A model generated the notes under the pieces. That model was not told the origin of the DNA, ran no database searches, and was given only the letters and a program-made list of their open reading frames with translations. The translations under genes were made by a program, and so were the position numbers. This document shows, in pieces, positions 1 to 5,458 of a DNA stretch of 6,720 nucleotides. The stretch's first letter is position 1, and the number at the start of each line of letters is the position of its first letter. Source of the DNA: SAR202 cluster bacterium (GTDB taxonomy: Bacteria; Chloroflexota; Dehalococcoidia; UBA3495); the NCBI GenBank assembly GCA_009392075.1, contig VFHG01000026.1, forward strand, positions 1 through 6,720, given 5' to 3'.

Positions 1-62
1 CGAACGAACCTGTTTGAATTTTTTAATCCAAATCCAACTGCACGAATTAGAGGTGATTCACC

Positions 63-773
63 ATGCCTAGCTTTACTGACAAACTGACGGTTGGCGGCAG
101 CGAAATGGATATGTACGCTGCCCTCCCAGACGGCTCTGGCCCACATCCCGCCGTAGTGATCGCCTTCCACGTAGGCGGACTGGACGATTTCGACCGTAAG
201 ATGGCCGACCAATTGTCCGAGGCAGGCTTCGTGGCCGTGGTGCCGGACCTGTTCCACCGCTTCTCCAAAGAGGTCATGGACGGACCCCGCTTGGACCGGC
301 TAGGCCACCTGAAAGATGCGGACATCATCGCCGACATGAACGCCGCGGTAGACTTCCTCACAGCCAACTCTGCCATTGACAACGACCGCATCGGAGTAAC
401 AGGCTTCTGCATGGGCGGGCGCATCGCTTGGCTGATGGCCGCCAGCAACCAGATCTTCAAGTGCACGGTGCCGTTCTACGGCGGAAACATAATGGGCAAC
501 TGGGGACTGGGAGACACCCCGTTCTCCATGGCCAACAACATCAACTGCCCCATGCTCTTCCACTTCGGCGCCGAAGACGGAAACCCGTCCGTGGCTGACC
601 GGGACACATTTGATGCGGAACTCAAGCGCCTGGGCAAGGACTTCGAGTTCCATACCTATGACGGCGCCGGTCACGCCTTCATGGATTACACAAACCCGGA
701 CCGTTACCATGAGGCTTCGGCCGCGGCGGCCTGGCCCAGGACTATCGACTTTTTCAATGAACAGCTGAAGTAG
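63..773 (+). CDS. Dienelactone hydrolase family alpha/beta hydrolase (first of tandem pair)
   Basis: A 236-residue protein, the usual length for the dienelactone hydrolase (DLH) family of cytoplasmic alpha/beta hydrolases that open lactone or ester bonds. The triad is visible: nucleophile Cys116 in the elbow GFCMGG, Asp172 in HFGAEDGNPS and His204 in GAGHAFM. The ATG at 63 is chosen because AGAGGTGA (49-56) lies six bases upstream, and because the N-terminus MPSF matches that of the next gene. No signal peptide or membrane segment is seen. Classical chlorocatechol-pathway DLH has Glu36 in the motif after the first central strand; here the aligned position is His36 (IAFHVGG). The true substrate is therefore unlikely to be dienelactone and cannot be named from sequence. 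It probably heads a co-directional cluster with the paralogue 42 nt downstream. The family call is firm; the specificity is unknown. Confidence 0.93.
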   Translation: MPSFTDKLTVGGSEMDMYAALPDGSGPHPAVVIAFHVGGLDDFDRKMADQLSEAGFVAVVPDLFHRFSKEVMDGPRLDRLGHLKDADIIADMNAAVDFLTANSAIDNDRIGVTGFCMGGRIAWLMAASNQIFKCTVPFYGGNIMGNWGLGDTPFSMANNINCPMLFHFGAEDGNPSVADRDTFDAELKRLGKDFEFHTYDGAGHAFMDYTNPDRYHEASAAAAWPRTIDFFNEQLK

Positions 774-815
774 CGCTATTCCTGGCAATGGCAAATCTGA
801 ACTAAGAGGGATTGT

Positions 816-1568
816 ATGCCGTCATTTTGGGAAAAGGTGAATGTGAATGGAGCGGACATGGACATTTATGCCAGTGTGCCCGACGGCGACGGTTTGTTTC
901 CGGCCGTGGTGGTCGCCCAGCACGCCAGCGGCGTGGACAAATTCATCCAGGACATGGCCGATAAGTTGGCTGTTGCCGGCTACGCCGCCGTTGCTCCCGA
1001 CCTGTTCCACCGGATCACCGATGAGATGGTGGAGAGCACCGGGAAGTCCAAACGCGACCAACTGAACGACCCGCTGATCATCGACGACATCAACGCCACT
1101 GTTGATTACCTGGTTAATCATTCGTCCATAGACTCGGAGCACATCGGAGTCACTGGGTTTTGCATGGGGGGCCGGGTCGCCTGGTTGGCCGCCGCCACCA
1201 ACCCAATCATCAAAGCAGTCGTGCCGTATTATGGCGGCAATATAATGATCCCCTGGGGCGACGCCACCGAACCTCCATTCGCTCTCACATCCGGAATAAA
1301 GTGCCCAGTCCTGTTCCACTTTGGCGAGATCGACGAAAACCCGTCACAGGCCGACATGCTGGTGATGGACAGAGAACTATCCGCCAACAGCGTCCCCCAC
1401 CAGTTCTATACGTATCCAGGGGCCAACCATGCCTTCATGAACCCGGCCAACCCTCCGCGCTACCAACAGGTCGCCGCTGAAATGTCCTGGCCCCGCACAC
1501 TGGACTTTTTTGGCGCACACCTATGCGGACCGCCTGCTTCCGGCTACGACGGTCCGGCCTGCGAATAA
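816..1568 (+). CDS. Dienelactone hydrolase family alpha/beta hydrolase (second of tandem pair)
   Basis: A 250-residue DLH-family hydrolase, clearly a paralogue of the preceding gene. The two align almost without gaps and share MPSF, PDLFHR, IGVTGFCMGGR, YGGNIM, LFHFG, HAFM and WPRT-DFF. The catalytic residues are Cys116 (GFCMGG), Asp173 (FGEIDENPS) and His205 (GANHAFM). As in its neighbour, classical Glu36 is replaced by His36 (VAQHASG). The start ATG has AGAGGG (805-810) five bases upstream. The C-terminus carries an extra tail of about 14 residues (CGPPASGYDGPACE) absent from the first copy. The protein is predicted soluble and cytoplasmic. Divergence between the copies is substantial, so this is an old duplication, probably with different substrate preferences. 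Confidence 0.93.
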   Translation: MPSFWEKVNVNGADMDIYASVPDGDGLFPAVVVAQHASGVDKFIQDMADKLAVAGYAAVAPDLFHRITDEMVESTGKSKRDQLNDPLIIDDINATVDYLVNHSSIDSEHIGVTGFCMGGRVAWLAAATNPIIKAVVPYYGGNIMIPWGDATEPPFALTSGIKCPVLFHFGEIDENPSQADMLVMDRELSANSVPHQFYTYPGANHAFMNPANPPRYQQVAAEMSWPRTLDFFGAHLCGPPASGYDGPACE

Positions 1569-1602
1569 CACAACCAGATATCACCCAGAGGTAAGAGTAA
1601 AC

Positions 1603-2127
1603 ATGCCCCGAGTATCATTGGACTTGGAATTAGAGAAAGACAGGGCGGTCGTGAAATCTGACGGCTGGAAAATCGCCCCTGGCCTGGTCCCAGGCGAGCC
1701 GAACCAAGGCCTGATCGCCGAGATGGGGGACAGCCCCGCCAGGCTACCCGACTACGACGACTCCGGATGGGAGCATGACTCCGATATCCAGAAGCACCGC
1801 TCCGTTGGGTTCACCTTCGCCTGGTACCGAATCAAGGTCACGATCCCCGACGAGGTCAAAGGTGAGAAGATTGGCGGAGGCCGGGTCTGGTTCGAGACCA
1901 ACGTAGATAACTACGGTGAGGTCTACGTAGACGGCAATATCGACCGCGACAAGTGGGTAGTAACGGGAAACAACACCCCCAAACGGGTTCTGATCGAAGA
2001 CCCAGCAATCCCCGGAACGGAGCATTCCATCGCAGTTCTGGTGGCTAATGCGCCCCTGGGCGCCCCAGTGGGCACCATATTCATGCGCTACGCCACCTTG
2101 GCTTTTGAGCCGGCTCCAGGCCCTTAA
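1603..2127 (+). CDS. Small stand-alone galactose-binding-like (jelly-roll) domain protein
   Basis: A protein of 174 residues if started at the ATG at 1603, which is preceded by CAGAGG (1586-1591). An in-frame upstream ATG at 1510 lies inside the preceding hydrolase gene and is unlikely to be used. The sequence resembles the non-catalytic sugar-binding beta-sandwich at the N-terminus of glycoside hydrolase family 2 and related enzymes. DDSGW (52-56) fits the family's D-D-S-x-W motif. It is followed by a WYRIKVTIP strand (74-82), a VWFETNVDNYGEVYVDG strand pair (95-111) and a final HSIAVLVAN strand. There is no catalytic domain, signal peptide or membrane segment, so it may act as a binding or accessory subunit. 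The function is not known. It follows the hydrolases by 34 nt and is probably co-transcribed with them. The fold assignment is by pattern only. Confidence 0.72.
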   Translation: MPRVSLDLELEKDRAVVKSDGWKIAPGLVPGEPNQGLIAEMGDSPARLPDYDDSGWEHDSDIQKHRSVGFTFAWYRIKVTIPDEVKGEKIGGGRVWFETNVDNYGEVYVDGNIDRDKWVVTGNNTPKRVLIEDPAIPGTEHSIAVLVANAPLGAPVGTIFMRYATLAFEPAPGP

Positions 2128-2157
2128 GCTTTAGATCTTCAAACTTACAATAGCTTT

Positions 2158-2194
2158 ACCGGCCGGTGCCTAGATTTTAGGGCCGCCGGCCGGT
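2158..2194 (+). promoter_or_regulatory. Strong GC-rich hairpin in the leader of the selenoprotein gene
   Basis: A perfect 9-bp stem, ACCGGCCGG (2158-2166) with CCGGCCGGT (2186-2194), encloses a possible inner stem CCTA (2169-2172) with TAGG (2178-2181). It lies between the stop of the galactose-binding-like gene (2127) and the ribosome binding site at 2204. No run of T follows (TGAAATTT), so a simple intrinsic terminator is not obvious. It could be an inefficient terminator, an mRNA-stabilising processing structure or a leader control element. The structure is clear; the function is inference. Confidence 0.5.
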
Positions 2195-2203
2195 TGAAAT
2201 TTC

Positions 2204-2208
2204 GGAGA
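2204..2208 (+). promoter_or_regulatory. Ribosome binding site fixing the start of the selenoprotein gene
   Basis: GGAGA lies four bases before the ATG at 2213. It supports initiation there, upstream of the in-frame TGA, rather than at the TTG at 2381 where the uninterrupted frame first opens. No comparable Shine-Dalgarno sequence precedes that TTG (TTCCCGCAG). Confidence 0.7.
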
Positions 2209-2212
2209 CGCC

Positions 2213-3697
2213 ATGAGCAGCCGCCAATTCACCGGTAAACTGGCCGCGCCTGAATTCCCCCAAGGATTGGAGTGGATTAACTCGGACCGCCCGTTGACCA
2301 TGCAGGAGCTCCGGGGAAAAATCATCATCCTGGATTTCTGGACCTACTGTTGAATCAACTGCGCCCATATATTCCCGCAGTTGCGGAGACTGGAAAAGAA
2401 ATACGCCGGCGAATTGGCCGTGATCGGCGTCCATTCGGCAAAGTTCCCCAACGAGAAAGACACCTATAACCTGGACAAGGCCGTTCGCCGTTACCAACTT
2501 GAGCACCCGGTGATCAACGACGGTCAGTTTCAAGTCTGGCAGCAATACTCCTGCCGGGCCTGGCCCACTTTGATGTTCATCGACCCTGTGGGCAATGTCG
2601 TCGGCAAACATGAAGGTGAGATGTCCTTCGAAGCCTTTGACGGGCTGATCAGCCAGATGGTGGCTGAATACGATTCGGATGGGACTTTGGACCACAAGCC
2701 CCTGCCATCCAAATTCCAACAGACAGAGGTGACCACCCTCAGTTTCCCGGGCAAGGTGTTGGCTGATGGGCCCGGAAATAGGCTGTTTATAGCCGACACC
2801 AACCACAACCGCATCGTTGTGACGGCGCTGGACGGTAGCGTGAAGCAAGTCATTGGCAGCGGAGAAGAAGGCCTGGCCGATGGCGAGTTGGCTAAGTCCG
2901 CATTCAACCATCTGCAAGGAATGGCGCTGGACAGCGAGACGCTTTACGTAGCCGACACTGAAAACCATGCGATTCGCCGGGTAGACCTGAGTTCAAGCAC
3001 GGTGAGCACGATCGCCGGCACGGGCGAGCAGGGTCACACCAAAGAAGAGCGGGGCCACGGGCCGTCGATGGCCCTCGTTTCTCCCTTTGATCTGGTGCAT
3101 CAAGAGGGGACTCTTTACATCGCCATGGCCGGTATCCACCAGCTATGGTCAATGGACCTGAAGGACGGCATGATCGGCCCGTTTGCCGGCACCGGCGGGG
3201 AAGCCATCACCGACGGGCCACTGGGCACTGCGGAACTGGCCCAGCCATGCGGTATCACCACCGACGGGACCAAGCTATTCTTCGCCGACAGCGAGACCAG
3301 TTCAGTGCGTTCGGCGGACATCGACCCGGAAGGCAATGTCCGAACGATCGTGGGCCTGGACCTTTTCGTGTTCGGAGATGTTGACGGATCAGACCACCAC
3401 GTCCGCCTGCAACACCCCATCGGTATCACTCATTACGACGGTGTGCTGTACATCACAGACACTTACAATCACAAGGTCAAGCGGGTACTACCGGCCATGA
3501 GGAGCGCATTCACCGTCCTTGGCAACGGCGCTGCCGGTCATGTGGACGGCGCTGCGGAACAGGCCCAATTCTCGGAACCTAGCGGCATCAGTTTCGCAAA
3601 CGGCAACATGTACATAGCCGACACCAACAACAACGCCATAAGGGTGGCAGACATTGAGTCAGGCGTGGTTTCCACATTGGAAATCTCGGGAATCTAG
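2213..3697 (+). CDS. Selenocysteine-containing thioredoxin-like NHL beta-propeller protein (NHLRC2-like), read through TGA at 2351
   Basis: With TGA at 2351-2353 read as selenocysteine, this encodes 494 residues. Residues 1-150 or so are a thioredoxin-like domain: [15 protein letters not shown], then Sec47, then [25 protein letters not shown], and the WPT cis-proline loop (Pro118). Bacterial relatives and animal NHLRC2 have Cys-Cys-Ile-Asn-Cys here, so Sec47 replaces the first Cys of CxxC, giving UxxC with resolving Cys50. Residues 150-494 form an NHL propeller with six repeats, at FIADTNHN (192), YVADTENH (245), YIAMAGIH (302), FFADSETS (356), YITDTYNH (413) and YIADTNNN (467). No signal peptide is seen, so it is probably a cytoplasmic thiol/selenol oxidoreductase; its substrate is unknown. 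The reading frame stays homologous on both sides of the TGA, with GGAGA before the ATG and a SECIS-like hairpin after the TGA. A TGC/TGT-to-TGA mutation or sequencing error is the main alternative. Confidence 0.85.
2351..2353 (+). other. In-frame TGA, predicted selenocysteine codon (Sec47)
   Basis: The codon sits between TGT (Cys46) and ATC-AAC-TGC (Ile-Asn-Cys50), replacing the catalytic cysteine of a thioredoxin CxxC. Replacement of a redox Cys by TGA is the hallmark of bacterial selenoproteins. Upstream and downstream protein both match the family in the same frame, so there is no frameshift. Tryptophan elsewhere in this gene and its neighbours is always TGG, which argues against general UGA reassignment to Trp. 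Confidence 0.83.
2356..2383 (+). repeat. Perfect 8-bp inverted repeat just after the TGA (competing hairpin)
   Basis: CAACTGCG (2356-2363) is the exact reverse complement of CGCAGTTG (2376-2383), with a 12-nt loop. It is mutually exclusive with the AGUU hairpin. Its loop starts only 10 nt after the TGA and begins with C, so it fits bacterial SECIS rules less well. It could still be the lower part of an unusual SECIS, or an alternative fold that affects readthrough. Confidence 0.5.
2371..2391 (+). promoter_or_regulatory. Candidate bacterial SECIS stem-loop
   Basis: CCGC (2375-2378) pairs with GCGG (2383-2386) around the loop AGUU (2379-2382). Below a bulged A2387, C2374-G2388 and U2373-A2389 extend the stem. 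The loop starts 25 nt after the TGA, is four bases long, has G as its second base and contains GU. These agree with the general description of bacterial SECIS elements, which lie inside the coding region just after UGA and are bound by SelB through a G/U-containing apical loop. The bulged U of the E. coli fdhF element is not evident. Function is inferred from structure and position. Confidence 0.55.
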
Positions 3698-3701
3698 ACT
3701 C

Positions 3702-3733
3702 AAGCCTTATTATCTCTACACCTTAGGCTTTTA
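3702..3733 (+). terminator. Possible intrinsic terminator after the selenoprotein gene
   Basis: AAGCCT (3702-3707) pairs with AGGCTT (3725-3730), and the stem runs into TTTTATT. It begins five bases after the TAG at 3697, where a terminator is expected. The stem is short and the loop long (17 nt), so efficiency is doubtful. Confidence 0.4.
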
Positions 3734-3967
3734 TTCTGCAGGCAATCGCTGGCTTACTCTATTGACGTTCGTCCTTCCACTGATTGTTTTTTGCCCAATC
3801 AATATTCGATGCGTCACTCCAATCCTTTCAGGTGCTCCTGATACTTTAGTTGCATAATCGTTTCGAACTAGCGCTCTTTGGCATAATTAACTGATTTGGC
3901 TGTATTTATTGCAACAAATAGCCTTTTATTAAACCCTAGTCTGAAGAACAGGAATGAAAGGATAATT

Positions 3968-3997
3968 CTGGTAAATGATGCTCAAAATCTTTATAAC
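3968..3997 (+). promoter_or_regulatory. Weak promoter-like site before the small gene at 4059
   Basis: TATAAC at 3992-3997 resembles a -10 box. The -35 region, CTGGTA at 3968-3973 with an 18-nt spacer, is poor. It would place transcription start about 55 nt before the ATG at 4059. This is suggestive only. Confidence 0.22.
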
Positions 3998-4048
3998 AGC
4001 GCGGTAGAATTCATTCATAATTTGCTAGTGATAGGAGACGCTTTCGTC

Positions 4049-4053
4049 GGAGG
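4049..4053 (+). promoter_or_regulatory. Consensus Shine-Dalgarno GGAGG deciding the start at 4059
   Basis: GGAGG with a five-base spacer (TCACT) precedes ATG at 4059. It is the best ribosome binding site in the AT-rich region. It is the main reason for calling a gene that begins before the in-frame TGA rather than at the GTG at 4230, which has no good site of its own. Confidence 0.6.
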
Positions 4054-4058
4054 TCACT

Positions 4059-4478
4059 ATGAACCTGGATCATTTAATGGGGGTGACCACTGAAATCAAT
4101 GACCTAACAGAGGATGCGCAGAACTTAAGTTTCATAGGTACTAGAATGATAAATTGCCTTGTTTCTTCAAGTAACGCGAGCCACTACAGGCCAGCATACA
4201 TTAGTGGTGCTGCGACTTGGTTCTGAAACGTGGAAGGATATATCGTCCAATTTCAGGCGGATATTACGGCCTACAGGGCTTTGGCACAGAGAGATGACGA
4301 TAGGGCTCTCGCCATAATGAATCAGATGATGTATTTGGAGAGGTACGCAAACTATTTCCGAGACCCATACAACATGGGTTACGCCCCAATAATTCCACGC
4401 CCTAACTCAATCGATTCGATCCTGGCGGCTGTGGCAGGTCCGGTTCACGGGAACCACGTGATTCCGGATTATGAGTAA
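4059..4478 (+). CDS. Unrecognised small protein gene interrupted by an in-frame TGA at 4224
   Basis: From the ATG at 4059 to TAA at 4476-4478 the frame holds 140 codons with a single internal stop, TGA at 4224-4226 (codon 56). Before it are 55 residues (MNLDHLMGVTTEIND... ending GAATWF). After it are NVEGYIVQFQADITAYRALA and a helix-rich stretch with NQMMYLERYANYFRDPYN (around residues 87-104). I recognise no family and see no signal peptide or membrane span. Three readings are possible: a 139-residue protein with Sec or readthrough at 56; a gene broken by a TGG-to-TGA type mutation; or two ORFs, 4059-4226 (55 residues) and GTG 4230-4478 (82 residues), coupled by reinitiation three bases after the stop. 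There is no UxxC or CxxU motif, so Sec is weakly supported. The AT-richer composition may indicate acquired DNA. Confidence 0.45.
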
Positions 4479-4490
4479 TGTCTGTTACTC
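4473..4490. terminator. Palindrome joining two convergent stop codons
   Basis: GAGTAA (4473-4478) and TTACTC (4485-4490) form a perfect 6-bp stem around TGTCTG. The stem contains the TAA of the small plus-strand gene and the TAA of minus-strand prmC. The position suits a bidirectional terminator, but the stem is short and neither side has a T tract. Confidence 0.35.
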
Positions 4491-5348
4491 CGCCGCTTGC
4501 CGGTAGATGGTAAGGATGCGGTCCATGCCGGCCAGGTCTTGTTCTACAGAAGTGGAGCCTTCGGGGAAGTGCTGTAGAGCCAATTCTTGGACGACGGAAA
4601 TCTGGTCCGGGTCCATCTCTAACAGGATGATTCCGCTGTCTTTCAATTTACTTTCCGCTTGGGTCAATAGCCGGCGAATCAGGTCCAGACCGTCGGGGCC
4701 GCCGTCCAGCGCCAATGCCGGTTCTTGCTGGACTTCCGGCTGAAGGGTGGAGATGCGATCGGTGGGGATGTACGGCAAGTTGGCCACGATCAGATCAATC
4801 GGTTCCGGCACCGGTTCGAGAAGATCGCCGATACCCAGAGTCACCCGTTCGGACACGCCGTGGGCCCTGATGTTGAAGGCGGCCACATCTAGCACCTCGT
4901 CCGCCACATCCACAGCGAAGATTTTTGCCGCCGGCAGATGAATGGCCAGGTTGATGGCGATGGCACCGCTACCGGTTCCAACATCGGCGATAATCAGCTC
5001 AGTGGACTCCATACCCATCAGGGCCATGAAGAGTGCATGCTCCACCAGACCCTCGGTCTCGGCGCGCGGTATCAGCACGGCCGGCGTGAGAATCACATTG
5101 ATGCCGTAGAATTCCCGCTGGCCAAGGAGATAAGCCAAAGGCTCCCGGTTGTACCGCCGCTCCAGTAATTCGTCTAAGGCGGTTTGCTGTTGGTCGGAAA
5201 CCTCGGTGTCTTGCTCCCCGAAGATGTTTTGCCGGGCCATTCGCATCACGTTCATCACCAGCACCTCCGCCTCCAACCGGGCGTCTGGGATGCCGGCCGC
5301 TTCCAGTTTCTGGTGTGTATCTTGAATGACGGTACGGAGGATGGGCAT
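4485..5348 (-). CDS. prmC: Peptide chain release factor N5-glutamine methyltransferase
   Basis: At 287 residues this is a normal-length PrmC (HemK), the cytoplasmic enzyme that transfers methyl from S-adenosylmethionine to the glutamine of the GGQ loop in RF1 and RF2, raising termination efficiency. The N-terminal helical domain (about 1-75) recognises the factor. The linker has LAYLLGQREFYG (71-82) and LIPRAETEGLVE (92-103). SAM-binding motif I is DVGTGSGAIAI (122-132). The catalytic motif, usually NPPY, is NLPY (190-193), a conservative variant that keeps Asn and Tyr. EPALALDGGPDGLDLI (209-224) is typical of the family. It lies 110 nt downstream of prfA, the usual order, and is probably co-transcribed. 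The ATG at 5348 gives a normal N-terminus, though no strong Shine-Dalgarno sequence is visible. Confidence 0.95.
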   Translation of the reverse strand: MPILRTVIQDTHQKLEAAGIPDARLEAEVLVMNVMRMARQNIFGEQDTEVSDQQQTALDELLERRYNREPLAYLLGQREFYGINVILTPAVLIPRAETEGLVEHALFMALMGMESTELIIADVGTGSGAIAINLAIHLPAAKIFAVDVADEVLDVAAFNIRAHGVSERVTLGIGDLLEPVPEPIDLIVANLPYIPTDRISTLQPEVQQEPALALDGGPDGLDLIRRLLTQAESKLKDSGIILLEMDPDQISVVQELALQHFPEGSTSVEQDLAGMDRILTIYRQAAE

Positions 5349-5458
5349 CAGTCAGCTTACTATCCTAGCCGTTCAAATGGGTCTTCCGGGCACGCAATTC
5401 CTACTTGGTGAGCGTCCGTTGAGGTGTGATGAAGCAATTTGGAAACGAGGTTGAGTAG

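Larger units (their letters stand above)
3698..4058. other. AT-rich intergenic stretch without a convincing gene
   Basis: This 361-nt stretch is visibly richer in A and T than the genes on either side. The open frames inside it are short, begin at rare start codons or inside the previous gene, and have no ribosome binding site or recognisable protein. Besides the possible terminator at its left end and a weak promoter-like site near 3968-3997, I see no tRNA, repeat array or insertion-sequence end. Confidence 0.6.

Noticed and set aside
300..794. Minus-strand frame opposite the first hydrolase, and the similar one at 822-1319
   Set aside because: Both are complementary-strand shadows of strongly conserved hydrolase genes. 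Their similarity to each other only reflects the paralogy of those genes.
1510..1602. N-terminal extension of the galactose-binding-like gene to ATG 1510
   Set aside because: It overlaps the hydrolase gene out of frame, lacks a ribosome binding site, and adds residues unlike the domain. The ATG at 1603 with CAGAGG is better.
2351..2353. General UGA reassignment to tryptophan or glycine
   Set aside because: Tryptophan is encoded by TGG throughout all genes here, and the in-frame TGA sits at a catalytic Cys position, which points to selenocysteine instead.
2177..2968. 263-residue minus-strand frame opposite the selenoprotein gene
   Set aside because: It is a shadow of the plus-strand coding sequence, with no family-like motifs and no ribosome binding site.
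3654..3857. Hydrophobic 67-residue frame across the selenoprotein 3' end
   Set aside because: Its start lies inside the selenoprotein gene without a ribosome binding site. The hydrophobicity follows from T-rich non-coding DNA.
3896..4093. 65-residue open frame from a TTG start
   Set aside because: It has no Shine-Dalgarno sequence and no recognisable protein, and it overlaps the better-supported ATG at 4059. A shared DAQNL string with that gene's product is probably chance.
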